Origin: an uncultured bacterium
GTDB taxonomy: Bacteria > Bacillota > Clostridia > Lachnospirales > Lachnospiraceae
Direction of reading: 5' to 3'
Length of the DNA stretch: 64,000 bases
Assembly: GCA_947383005.1 (NCBI GenBank)
Contig: CANDBT010000015.1
Location: 32,085 to 96,084 of the forward strand
Position 1 is the stretch's first letter; each line of letters begins with the position of its first letter. Shown one piece after another: positions 55,401 through 62,720 of this stretch. The position numbers and the translations under genes were made by a program. Under the pieces are notes generated by a model. That model searched no databases. It was not told the DNA's origin and saw only the letters and a program-made list of their open reading frames with translations.

Positions 55401-58192
55401 CCGGAGAGTTTGCTTCTTCCAGCGTCCTGCGCTGCGTCAGCTCCGGAAATATCCAGAGCACCTACGAAGCTCGTATCTATGCCTCGGTGGATGCGGATGA
55501 CATTACCGTGACGGATGATGATTTGAGCGTGTTCATCACCGGTAATACATCTCGCACAAGAGGTGGCGGAATCGGTACGAATGGAGATGTGGTAATCGGT
55601 ACTGAGGATGATACGGAGAAGACTCAGATTAAAGTCACCAAACAATGGAGACTGACGGAAGGTGGCCCTGTATTAACGGACGCCGAGCTGAATGAGCCTG
55701 GCAGCATTAACGATATATTTAAGTACACCAGGGTTCATTACACTCTGTGGGGCAAATATGCGACAGAGGGTGAAGATGCCTGGCAGGTGATTGACCGGGG
55801 TTCTTCCGCGGTTCAGTCTGATGGCAAGTGGTTTGTCTCCACGTTTTCCAATCTGGATCTGAAGGATGCAGCCGGAAACGAATGGGTGTATAAGGTAACA
55901 GAGGACGAAGACGATCTGTTTACAGGTGAAGTGGTAGACAATAAGGATGGAACCTGGACAGTGACGAATACTCCGGTATATTCCCTGAAGATCTCGAAGA
56001 AGGTTGTCAACACGTATGAGGATGAATATCCGGAGAAGAAGACATTTACTTTTACTGTCACCTTAAAGGATAAGGACGGGAATCTCTTCAATGGGGATTT
56101 AACGGCAGTCAACCAAAATGATGAAACCAGTACCATTTCCTTTGTGGATGGAAAAGCCAGCGTGGATCTTGCGGATGCTGAATCTGTCTGGATTAAGGGG
56201 ATTCCTGCCGGAAGTGTATATTCTGTGGAAGAGGACCCGGGAGAGGATTACGAGGCGTCTATTGTGATTACAACCCACCAGGCAGGGCGCAGCGACCTCA
56301 AGGAGGAAAATATCAGCGGACCGGCAACAGGGGATCAGACCATCTCGGTTGGCGTTAATGATGTTACCTATACGAACACTACCAAAGTGCCCCATGGCAG
56401 CTTGGTGATCAGTAAAACGGTTGCCGGCGGCGGAGATTTGGAAAAAGAGTGGAACTTTACGGTAGAATTGTTTAAAAAGAAGAAAGTGGATTCGAGCGAA
56501 GAAGATACAGAAGAGAAGTATACGAAAGAAGCCCTGAAACCGGAGACCGGAAAAGTATTCGACTTTACTTATACCAAGAAGTCAGCGGACGGGGAAGTAG
56601 TAGATACCGGCAATGTAAGGCTGAACGGCATAAAGGCTGAATTCGGGGATAAGGAAACCGGAGTATTCCAGGAGACCATTTCTCTGGCTCATGGGCAGTC
56701 AGTAATGATTGAGGGCCTGCCTGCAGGCGCCAGCTATCTGGTGACAGAAGAAGAGGCAAATGAGGGAGATTATGTAACTACCGTTACTGGAGAAGAGGGA
56801 ATTATCGTAAATAAGCAGACCAAGGAAGTCAAATTCACCAATACCGAAGTCGGCGGCCTGACAATCCATAAGACGGTGGAAGGAACAGACGGAGATAAAC
56901 AGAAGGATTGGGAATTCACCGTGAATCTGAATCTGACTGATGAAGAGGGCAATTCCCTGTTTACCGGAACAGAAGATCCGGATACGTTTATTACCTATAA
57001 GAAGTACAATGGCGTTCTGGGTACGGAGAATGAGGGAATCCTGGAGACGGGAACCATTCCTGTGAATAAGGATACAAGCAAAGCAGAATTTACCACAACC
57101 CTGAAGCATGGCGAGTATATTACCATCAGCAATCTGCCGACCGGGACAGGGTATGATGTAAGTGAAACAGAAGCAAATACTGGCAGCTATGTGACCACGG
57201 TTAATAATGAAGCTTATGTTGACTCGGCTTTAGGAAGAATCGAGATTGAGGCGGGAAAGGAAATCCAGGTTCATTTCGTCAATGATCTGCAAAAAGTAGA
57301 TATTGAAGGAAAGAAAGTCTGGGATGACGCCGGAAACCAGGATGGAAAACGCCCGCAGAGTATCACCGTGAACTTGTATGCTGATGGTGAACTGGCGGAC
57401 AGCATTTCGGTGACGGCTGCAGATGCAGAGAACAGCGACCAATGGAACTGGAAGTTTACCGGCCTGCCGAAGTATGAGAATGGGGCAGAGATCAAGTATA
57501 CGGTTACAGAAGATGCCGTGGCCGATTACAGTACGGCATATGATAATGACAATTTTGTCATTACCAACAAGTATACTCCAGGCGAAACCAGTTACACGGT
57601 ACAGAAGATCTGGTCAGATGAAGGAGATAAGGATAAACTGAGACCGAACAGCATCAGCGTGCAGTTGATGCAAAATGGTGAGACAAGAGATGAAGCGGTG
57701 ATCCTGAATGCGGAAAACGGCTGGACTTATACATGGTCGGGGCTTCCGCAGAAATCGAATGGCCAGGATATTGAATATAGGGTAGCGGAAATCGGAAGCA
57801 TAAATGGCTATACGGTAAGCTACAACTATACAGGAAATACCACGATTATCACCAACACACATACCCCGGAAAATCCGCCGGATGAGCCAGGCAAACCAGG
57901 AAGGCCTAACCGCCCAGGCGGTGGCGGCGGCAATCCGCCACGAGGCGGAGACAACCCGGGAGGGCCAGGTACTACGACTACGATCGAAACCCCGGAAGTG
58001 CCGTTGGCAAACTTCCCGCCGGAGCCGATAGTGGAATTGCCGGAGGAGATGGATGTCCCGCTGGCGGCGCTGCCAAGAACTGGAGACAGCCGCCAGGCAG
58101 GCGCGATGATGGCATTGTTCGGGATAGCAGGTCTTGGAGCCTTGTTCTCGGCCATAGCGCTTCATAAGAAAAAAGATGATCAGGAAGGCTGA
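49448..58192 (+). CDS. Giant LPXTG-anchored beta-helix adhesin
   Basis: A 2914-residue cell-wall protein. ATG 49448 has AAAGGAG upstream and starts a signal peptide (KKIRRNYRRLVAFLLTAVIV, cut near AFAAG). Residues about 178-462 are a Glu/Thr/Ala spacer. Residues 465-755 form a globular region. Beta-helix blocks follow (about 761-1238, 1241-1570 and 1661-2040) with repeats such as NMSGGTISGNSA and TLTEALTAAKNGDTIDLV. An inserted module FLDGKNGKDTNDG starts near 1583. From 2055, Cna-B-like and related pilin-type domains (ISKKV, ISKTVAGG, IHKTVEG, GKKVWDDAGNQDGKRP, VQKIWSDEGDKDKLRP) act as a stalk. A Pro/Gly spacer, LPRTG (2875-2879), a hydrophobic helix and KKKDDQEG complete the sortase signal. 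The ligand is unknown, and no sortase gene is in the window. Confidence 0.93.
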   Translation: MWKKIRRNYRRLVAFLLTAVIVGTNVCGNVGVAFAAGMSESALFLVDGEELREAIQEAKEHREVFSFSALELAAARKSIRNKYEKLLGKKDGEVYELDLEIDDSYAPEGAAVQVFYHAGTEDVVFLFLNETDMEVEYRVNIDGYETEPVTVKPNTYNIEEEEDASFGENYEAADMIDDVKTAPKAEVVETKEAPAGEESEEAGKDETAKDASPDSKGEESSAVDETLADEEESQETEADSTEAATEEGTEKAGETEAADKEDEETDAEEEQVTETEAETETETETEPQTEAEVEDADEVLDEREEEALSKSNRQAAVVALSLGDLEEETTAETEVSAEEETEAAETEKETEAEEPAEGKTEEAAGSETTEDEEKETEAEAGETEYETEEESKAEDTETEKSTEAEETEAEETEKDATVEETEAEDKTAAGETKGEEKEEIKENSVGSNSSQTGSTDKTDGQLLEDDSIEFLGRLKGKDYATVTLKNHVNARALKVAWEDIEEIISEEEEEIFEYLVDYYVNLPEGASVEGADRVAEGEDLYFAVDVEEGYEIAGVYANGEELEEIEDAADRASASDWESYAHVYVVEAVEDDLTVEVEVEEPEELAPVIAAATYTAETDDAVVTVNVPDGAFTEEVDLKVAKIENEDQVEALKIQANSLLEEGQVVAEFLAYDVSFVSKETGDEAEPMYTVAVNIQVKKPMVSKDTAETEAIGVSVLHLPEDGEAKVVTSTEKADETEFAFETDSFSPYGVALLSAGSGNKAKIGDTEYESLQKAIEASQQGDVIVLLDSTDENITSNGKEYTLDMQGRILRCGPQRKNVFTVNGGNVTIQNGTITGGDWGNRSGQDGIGLYITSGAVVSLENCLITENMGRASGGVHVTGQSELTLTDCRISGNTGINGGGVVAENSTVVISGGSITDNMIKNTNDNSSGGVMVKNGSLSIDGTEISDNTNGSGGFSGLYALNSVVSLKNTALTGNKLKIDNTDQVISFENVEVKDITDRCAAYVKTNGIFVAENCKFHDNVGRGGASGSPTNILTFVGTGTKTLTNCQFTGNIGDADPADATNSYVAGPVRITAGDVVLNNCTFSGNTNWKYGTIYSNTTGTVTLNGCQITGNDGVDVGGVFVTNSKMDVLDSVIKNNTGINKAGGIQIDRNAKFSMTGGALYNNRCEKVPANDVNMTSTPSAVTIQKASAMSDGDVDFSDYVWANLNNQMLDGELTVNSDFSFKTWNAIKRDKCVARLNGKDYETLTEALTAAKNGDTIDLVASYIPIKKMFTVDKEITVNMNGCYIFADNPGNDKYTNTASGTQGVSGGVVARGGIFKVAKGGTLNLSGKGTMGNRIIMAGGELNFNGDVFIKLSGSSNTDSAPVAAANYDKEVRGGTVNVNSDMDFLKVYLQEGEFRINENASVNNLNLELRAQTSRKTFVKAEINGPVTEMTLSQSISGAGRYGTAEELQDVTLNSAIGSLALSKGQDSSYGYVPVTKAGPGLRLDSFAYTVTLTAPYDKKTMANPTIPMDDIMIIQGDVKAEQINLANADWKSGSTYDMKWYKSDGGDDKNYKFLITVAVGDKGIVLRKNLPTGAAVFLDGKNGKDTNDGKAINTPVKTFSKAKEILKTSDLDTIYVIGTVSVTGTSTRPEKWSLGDLGEGKTLKRYATLQEPMVNVPSGKVLELGNIVIDGGNMEVTAPIIKNIGTLNITAGTVLQNNINTYNNFTQYGGGTKCEGGAVWSSGTLNMSGGTITNNTAVSGGGVFTEGVFNFSGGDITGNKGEGTLKFKAGTKSAESPSGGGGVFVAFKSGKMNMSGGTISGNSAMAGGGIALGNLSTMYIGGTLTMTGGTIEGNTAENKKADASAYAGGGGIYVQATGVAEITGGSIIGNHSEGGMFGGGGIYVNGGKQGYKNGLLKLKKVKVSENSSDESGGGIAGCPSSDVEIYLTDGGLIHGNNGGKDDIFITSKVAGYYGTPNVDISRYMINGGVYGWKDTQTGEFASSSVLRCVSSGNIQSTYEARIYASVDADDITVTDDDLSVFITGNTSRTRGGGIGTNGDVVIGTEDDTEKTQIKVTKQWRLTEGGPVLTDAELNEPGSINDIFKYTRVHYTLWGKYATEGEDAWQVIDRGSSAVQSDGKWFVSTFSNLDLKDAAGNEWVYKVTEDEDDLFTGEVVDNKDGTWTVTNTPVYSLKISKKVVNTYEDEYPEKKTFTFTVTLKDKDGNLFNGDLTAVNQNDETSTISFVDGKASVDLADAESVWIKGIPAGSVYSVEEDPGEDYEASIVITTHQAGRSDLKEENISGPATGDQTISVGVNDVTYTNTTKVPHGSLVISKTVAGGGDLEKEWNFTVELFKKKKVDSSEEDTEEKYTKEALKPETGKVFDFTYTKKSADGEVVDTGNVRLNGIKAEFGDKETGVFQETISLAHGQSVMIEGLPAGASYLVTEEEANEGDYVTTVTGEEGIIVNKQTKEVKFTNTEVGGLTIHKTVEGTDGDKQKDWEFTVNLNLTDEEGNSLFTGTEDPDTFITYKKYNGVLGTENEGILETGTIPVNKDTSKAEFTTTLKHGEYITISNLPTGTGYDVSETEANTGSYVTTVNNEAYVDSALGRIEIEAGKEIQVHFVNDLQKVDIEGKKVWDDAGNQDGKRPQSITVNLYADGELADSISVTAADAENSDQWNWKFTGLPKYENGAEIKYTVTEDAVADYSTAYDNDNFVITNKYTPGETSYTVQKIWSDEGDKDKLRPNSISVQLMQNGETRDEAVILNAENGWTYTWSGLPQKSNGQDIEYRVAEIGSINGYTVSYNYTGNTTIITNTHTPENPPDEPGKPGRPNRPGGGGGNPPRGGDNPGGPGTTTTIETPEVPLANFPPEPIVELPEEMDVPLAALPRTGDSRQAGAMMALFGIAGLGALFSAIALHKKKDDQEG

Positions 58193-58220
58193 TAGTCAGC
58201 CAGGAATTGAACATTGAATG

Positions 58221-58271
58221 CCCACGGGCTGCTATACTTGATTGATCAAGTATAGCAGCCCGTGGGTTTTT
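58221..58271 (+). terminator. Strong terminator after the adhesin
   Basis: A perfect 22-bp inverted repeat, beginning CCCACGGGCTGC (58221) and ending GCAGCCCGTGGG (58266), then TTTTT. Confidence 0.93.
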
Positions 58272-58293
58272 ATTCCACAGGAGGAGGGGTGTA

Positions 58294-58536
58294 ATGAGCA
58301 AATATGATGTATTATGGAAACGGGTAAAAGATGACGGCAGGGAGTCTTTTATATTGACTTTTGATGAGATTAAGGAGATAGTTGGGATTCCGATTGACCA
58401 TTCTTTCCTGAAATACAAAAAAGAACTGGACGGGTACGGATATCGGGTCGGTAAAATATCGATGAAAAACCAAACGGTTATTTTTGAAAAAATTGGGGAA
58501 TTTGCATGTCCGGCAGAGCCAGCAGAGAAGAGGTAA
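58294..58536 (+). CDS. Conserved small protein, 80 residues
   Basis: Preceded by AGGAGGGG. The sequence KYDVLWKRVKDDGRESFILTFDEIKEIVGIPIDHSFLKYKK, then GYRVGKISMKNQTVIFEKI, resembles a family of small DUF proteins of Clostridia in which a winged-helix-like fold is likely (residues suggest a helix-turn-helix around FDEIKEIVGIPIDHSFLKYK). Function is unknown. It is the last intact-looking gene before a run of gene fragments. Confidence 0.7.
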   Translation: MSKYDVLWKRVKDDGRESFILTFDEIKEIVGIPIDHSFLKYKKELDGYGYRVGKISMKNQTVIFEKIGEFACPAEPAEKR

Positions 58537-58552
58537 TATCATGAAGGAGATA

Positions 58553-58921
58553 TTAACACAGGATCAGCGGCTTGATCCGGGAGGGTGATGCCGGTCTTAT
58601 CTTTTTTAGAGAATCGGCAGATTTTATTGGTCTTTTTCCATAGCGGGAACCGCTGTGGTCCGGGCAGACAATTTCAACATCTGGGAGGAATTGCACATCC
58701 ATTGTGATCTGTCCCGTACCGTCACAGGCGGGGCAGCGCAGTGAGCCGGTATTATAGGAAAAATCGGCCAGTTTGTACCCGTTGGTTTTCGCATCCGTTA
58801 TGTTGGCGTACAATCGCCGCAGATCGTCCAAAACGCCGCCGTATGTGGCAACGGTAGAGCGGACATTCGTACCAATGGATGTTGCGTCAATCATATTCAC
58901 CCGCTGGATTCCATTCCACCA
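58553..58921 (-). pseudogene. Fragment of a UvrA-like excinuclease subunit
   Basis: Minus-strand reading VNMIDATSIGTNVRSTVATYGGVLDDLRRLYA, then GYKLADFSYNTGSLRCPACDGTGQITMDVQFLPDVEI-CPDHSGSRYGK, is the zinc-module region of UvrA-like proteins (the shorter drug-resistance type also fits). Everything N- and C-terminal to it is missing; after SRYGK the match is lost. It abuts the kinase fragment on the opposite strand. Confidence 0.85.
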
Positions 58922-59220
58922 TATCTGAATGTCAGGTGAAATTAGACGAGCAGATATTTTTCCGTATTGTCGAGAATATCTTTTCTAATGCCATTCGATA
59001 TGCTAAAGGCAAGGTGAATTTTGGTTACTCCCTTACCGATGGGATGCTTATGATCACCATATCGGACGATGGCAAAGGCTTTTCAAGGGCAATGCTTTGT
59101 AAAAAGAACACCTTTCTTTATTCTGAGGATAAAACAGGAGAGTATATGGGCATGGGATTGGCTACAAGCCGCATCCTTAGTTAGAAACACGGCAGAAGTT
59201 TAGAACTTTCAAATTCGTAA
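58922..59220 (+). pseudogene. Sensor histidine kinase C-terminal fragment with nonsense codon
   Basis: VKLDEQIFFRIVENIFSNAIRYAKGKV is the N-box of a HATPase domain, ITISDDGKGFS the G1 box and MGMGLATSRIL the G2 box. In the same frame, a TAG at 59182-59184 replaces a residue, after which KHGRSLELSNS, the usual end of such kinases, is still legible up to a TAA at 59218-59220. The sensor and dimerisation parts are missing. Confidence 0.85.
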
Positions 59221-59248
59221 ATCATAAAGTTGCAAAGGTGGGGTATAG

Positions 59249-59608
59249 GTGAACTTAAATAGAATCAAATCCATTTTCCCTGATTTTCAAATGAGCCATT
59301 TCAATATGTTTGATAGGATTACCTTTTTGAAATGGGAAACTACATTAGATAATAATTCTTGGGAAGAACATACAAATTTAGTATTAGGTATGACCAGTCC
59401 AGATAATTATAAAATTTTCATAAAATTTGTAGATGTAAATTCTTGGCGTTTTCACAAAAGTGGTAAAATTTCTGGATTTTATATTAAAGATATGACCGTG
59501 AGAGGATATGAAAATAATTCAAAGTATGAGGTTGGTGATTATGAAGATAATGAAATAGAATTTTACTGTTCAGATGTAATAATAAAAAGTTTGGAAAAAG
59601 GCGGATAA
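59249..59608 (+). CDS. AT-rich orphan protein, possibly immunity-like
   Basis: A 119-residue protein from GTG 59249 with GGTGGGG upstream. Its base composition is clearly lower in G+C than the neighbours, suggesting transfer. The sequence alternates beta-strand patterns (YKIFIKFVDVNSWRFHKSGKI, then GDYEDNEIEFYCSDVIIKSL), a look shared with Imm50-type contact-inhibition immunity proteins, but I cannot confirm the family. No toxin gene is nearby. Confidence 0.55.
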   Translation: MNLNRIKSIFPDFQMSHFNMFDRITFLKWETTLDNNSWEEHTNLVLGMTSPDNYKIFIKFVDVNSWRFHKSGKISGFYIKDMTVRGYENNSKYEVGDYEDNEIEFYCSDVIIKSLEKGG

Positions 59609-59745
59609 TAATTTTATATTTGTGGAAGTGGCAGGACGAGAAATTATTATCTTTAAGGGGTGGCAACATGAATAATTACAAAAAAGTTTTATTTTACATT
59701 GCTGAAAACGGATAAAATGAACAGTAACTATACAAATAACTGAAC

Positions 59746-59797
59746 GCGCCTTTTATCACAATTTGCTTCGCAAATTCTGATAAGCTATATTATCTGA
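59746..59797. repeat. Fragment of the 95-bp hairpin repeat family
   Basis: GCGCCTTTTATC, the hairpin AATTTGCTTCGCAAATT, and TAAGCTATATTA reproduce the end of the units at 42201-42390 and the start of the next. GAACAGTAAC just upstream (59719-59728) matches the GTTAC family end. Confidence 0.75.
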
Positions 59798-59855
59798 TAT
59801 AAAAAGTATAGGGTTATTTATCTTAAAGAGTCCGGCAGGCTGTTTTTTCGCAGAC

Positions 59856-60202
59856 TAACTTATTCTGCGAAAATCCTTCCAAAATCAGGTAAAAGTAAGG
59901 CTTTTAAGCCGTATGACCACGAATTTGACCATAAAACAAATTCATCATTGCCTGTCATTCCTTTCGATTTCAAAGGTGTTTTTCGTAATTTTGACCATGA
60001 AAGTGACCATAAAAACCTTATTTCTTTCAAATTTTGCCCTGATGAAATATCAGCCACCCGGAATAATCCCTGTTACAGCCATCTGAAACTGCCCCCAAAT
60101 CAAAAAATCATTGCGGTTCCTTATTAAGTATGATAAAATAACATTCGGTATAGTTGATGACGCAGAAAGAATATCTGTTTTTTCTTTTCGCAGAATAAGT
60201 TA
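59856..60202. repeat. 347-bp segment with 18-bp perfect inverted ends
   Basis: TAACTTATTCTGCGAAAA (59856-59873) and its exact reverse complement TTTTCGCAGAATAAGTTA (60185-60202) bound this AT-rich stretch. The left end itself can form a TTTTCGCAGA/TCTGCGAAAA hairpin with 59845-59854. Inside are four TGACCA sites in two pairs, each pair 12 bp apart (59914, 59926; 59992, 60004). No gene is recognised inside. Confidence 0.7.
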
Positions 60203-60287
60203 ATCTATGACAACTGAATTCCGCCTGGACATGGGAACTCACTTGTCGCTGGTCTGGGCTTATCCTGCAAGTCAGGATGGAGTTTAC

Positions 60288-61622
60288 ATGAAAGAGCATA
60301 AAAATACGATATATAAGACCATTTACCAATACAATCAGGTTCCCGTTCCTGCTTCTGACATGAAGCGGCTGCTGGAGATTGCCAGGGACTGCAAAGTAGT
60401 TAAAAATTATGTTTATGACCGTTATGGCGGGATTGGCGGCCTGCTAAAAATCTATCCAGGCTATACGGTGCAGAACGAGATGACCAAAAGCGGGCTGAGA
60501 GAAAAGCTGGGTCTTCCATCCATATATTTTTACTTGTCCATTTTTGATGCTTTGGGGGATATTAAAAGCCAGTGGACATATGCAAAAAAACGGGTGGAGA
60601 AAAATATCAGGAATAATCCGAATCTGTCAGCAGAGGAACGGCATTACCTGCGTTTTGTCATGAAGCAAAGTCAATGTTTTGAATCAATTCTTGTGGGGGG
60701 AGAACTGAAGCTGGCGGATGGTTGGAGCGAGGGGTATGCGGCTATATGTGCGGGCGTTGATACTCACAGGCTGGATCAATATCTGCGCAGGCAGGTGCGG
60801 CGGCATTTGGATAAGCCCCATACTGACGCGGCGGAGGGGTTTATTGTCTCTCCGAAAGGATATCGGTATGCGGATCACGGGATCTATCTTACAATGAAAG
60901 AAAGCCGAAAGAGGCTATTCATTCCATTGACTGACAATAACCAGTACAAGACGCAAATTTATGTCCGTCTCTGCCCAGACAAAGAAAGAATCACACTCAA
61001 CATTCCTATTGAGGTAAGACAGCGGCATCCAAAGGGGTATAGCGGGAAATCGGGGCTGGCAATGGGGCTTAATTGTATGTTTGTGACAGACCAGGGCAGG
61101 GTCTATGGGGAGAAATATTTAGAGTATCAGTCTGCCATCACGGATTATGTGCGCGAAAGGCTTCCACGCCACCAGAGAAACTCCAGAAACAATCCTGGCA
61201 AGAAAAAATATAATGCGGGGAAGACAAGGCTGGAGAAGATGATGCATGATTATGTAAATGCGGAAATTAATCGGATGTTGGAAACGGAAAAGCCAGGCGT
61301 TATTTATATTCCTAAATTCCCGGCAAAGTCAAAGGCAGGTTTTAACCGGAGAGTAAACGCGACAATCAATATGTGGCAGAAGGGATTTATAAAAAGCAGG
61401 TTGTCCCAGAAATGCAGGGAACGGTCTATTGAATTGGTGGAAGTATTTGGTAAAGGAATTAGTACCCAGTGCAGCCGTTGCGGCGCGGATGGGGTGAAGG
61501 AGGATGGGGTATTTCGCTGCTCAGCCTGTAAAATGGAGCTTCCAGAAAGGCAAAATACCGCAGGGAATGTCCTGAGAAGAGGACAGGAATCAAAGAAGGG
61601 AATAGAGGCAGGTTCATTATGA
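60288..61622 (+). CDS. TnpB-like (IS200/IS605 OrfB) protein lacking RuvC acidic residues
   Basis: A 444-residue protein. ATG 60288 is chosen for the GGATGGAG 5 bases upstream; ATG 60207 in frame would extend into the inverted-repeat end. The C-terminal half follows TnpB: GLAMGLNCMFVTDQGRVYG aligns with the RuvC-I strand, NNPGKKKYN and DYVNAEINRMLETEKP with the bridge region, VIYIPKF with RuvC-II, and the zinc ribbon is C395xxC398 and C411xxC414. The expected catalytic residues are replaced: Ala258 for the RuvC-I Asp, Pro342 for the RuvC-II Glu, and ERQNTAGN for DRDxNAA. Known TnpB proteins are RNA-guided nucleases; this one may bind RNA and DNA without cutting. No TnpA is present. Confidence 0.8.
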   Translation: MKEHKNTIYKTIYQYNQVPVPASDMKRLLEIARDCKVVKNYVYDRYGGIGGLLKIYPGYTVQNEMTKSGLREKLGLPSIYFYLSIFDALGDIKSQWTYAKKRVEKNIRNNPNLSAEERHYLRFVMKQSQCFESILVGGELKLADGWSEGYAAICAGVDTHRLDQYLRRQVRRHLDKPHTDAAEGFIVSPKGYRYADHGIYLTMKESRKRLFIPLTDNNQYKTQIYVRLCPDKERITLNIPIEVRQRHPKGYSGKSGLAMGLNCMFVTDQGRVYGEKYLEYQSAITDYVRERLPRHQRNSRNNPGKKKYNAGKTRLEKMMHDYVNAEINRMLETEKPGVIYIPKFPAKSKAGFNRRVNATINMWQKGFIKSRLSQKCRERSIELVEVFGKGISTQCSRCGADGVKEDGVFRCSACKMELPERQNTAGNVLRRGQESKKGIEAGSL

Positions 61623-61711
61623 AGGATCCCATGGATGAACGTACCGCGAGGAAGCGTTTGACCGGAATCGAAGATTGAAACAGGAACGTGGGTAAATTCT
61701 TTTGATAAAAA

Positions 61712-61752
61712 AAAAGACGGCGTTAGAAGCCAGTTCTTTAGGGAACTGGGTA
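61712..61752 (+). other. IS200/IS605-type right-end hairpin, possible guide-RNA scaffold end
   Basis: GTTAGAAG-CCAGTTC-TTTAGG-GAACTGG (stem 61730-61736 with 61743-61749) is the type of hairpin found at the right end of IS605-family elements, following TnpB. In such elements it also ends the omega-RNA scaffold, so a guide would begin just after it (around 61750, TATTGGGTATGCC). The rest of 61623-61991 has no gene; several further short palindromes are visible. Confidence 0.55.
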
Positions 61753-61991
61753 TTGGGTATGCCAAGACCCAGGGAACTCTCATGTGGGCTTTCTGCCATG
61801 GGAGAAGTACCGGGAGCGAAGCGGGCAGAATATAACCATAAAGTGAAATACCATGTATGGGAAACTGTCAGCATCACCCGATGAGGTGACCAAATATGTC
61901 TTATTAAAAGGCAAGCACGGCACTTGGCTCAGTGTCACGGAAATAAAGGAGAGCCTGTGGAAATAGGTAAACCATAGCGAAAGAGGACTAT

Positions 61992-62708
61992 ATGATTACA
62001 ACGTTGATTTTTGCGGGTGGGACGGGAAAGAGAATGAACAGCCGTTCAAAGCCCAAACAGTTTTTGGAGATGCATGGAAAACCGATTATTATTTATACGT
62101 TAGAGTATTTCGAGTATCACGATGAAATTGATAATATAGTAGTTGTCTGCATAGCAGACTGGATAGAGGAATTAAAGGGGCTTTTGAAGCGCTTTGGCAT
62201 CACGAAAGTTAGCAAGATTGTGCCAGGAGGAGAAACGGGGCATGATTCGATATATAAGGGCCTGCTTGCTATGAGGAATATGATATTAGACAAGGATATC
62301 GTACTGATTCACGATGGGGTCAGGCCTTTGATTAATAAAGAGCTGATCAGCTTAAACATTGACGCGGTTAAAAAATATGGAAATGCAATTACGGTGGAGG
62401 CGGTAAGAGAAAGCATAGTACGCAGCGAGGACGGACAAAAGATCACAGATGTCCCGCCCCGAAATCAGATGTACATAGCAAAGGCGCCACAGTCATTCTT
62501 TTATCATGATATATTGGATTTATACGACAGGGCAGAAAAAGATGGAATCAAGACCATTGACTCTTCTCATTTGTGCAGTCTTTATTATGTTCCGATGCAC
62601 ATGGTCAATAGCACAAAAAATAACATTAAAATTACAGAACCAGCGGATTTTTATATTTATCGGGCACTTTATGAAGCGTTGGAAGGACAGCAGGTTTTTG
62701 GAATATAA
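61992..62708 (+). CDS. IspD/TarI-family cytidylyltransferase
   Basis: A 238-residue nucleotidyltransferase that joins CTP to a polyol phosphate. The CTP site is LIFAGGTGKRMNSRSKPKQFLEMHGKPIIIYTL, with lysines typical of IspD and TarI, then VLIHDGVRPLI and VPPRNQMYIAKAPQSF. The next gene is a CDP-glycerol transferase-like enzyme, so a ribitol-5-phosphate role (TarI-like, for surface polymer) is more likely than isoprenoid synthesis. AGAGGACT precedes the ATG. Confidence 0.8.
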   Translation: MITTLIFAGGTGKRMNSRSKPKQFLEMHGKPIIIYTLEYFEYHDEIDNIVVVCIADWIEELKGLLKRFGITKVSKIVPGGETGHDSIYKGLLAMRNMILDKDIVLIHDGVRPLINKELISLNIDAVKKYGNAITVEAVRESIVRSEDGQKITDVPPRNQMYIAKAPQSFFYHDILDLYDRAEKDGIKTIDSSHLCSLYYVPMHMVNSTKNNIKITEPADFYIYRALYEALEGQQVFGI

Positions 62709-62720
62709 GGAGCTTTTTTT

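Noticed and set aside
59856-60057. 65-codon minus-strand frame and a plus-strand frame across the TGACCA sites
   Set aside because: Neither shows a family resemblance, a ribosome site or normal codon use. The TGACCA repeats are better treated as DNA sites.
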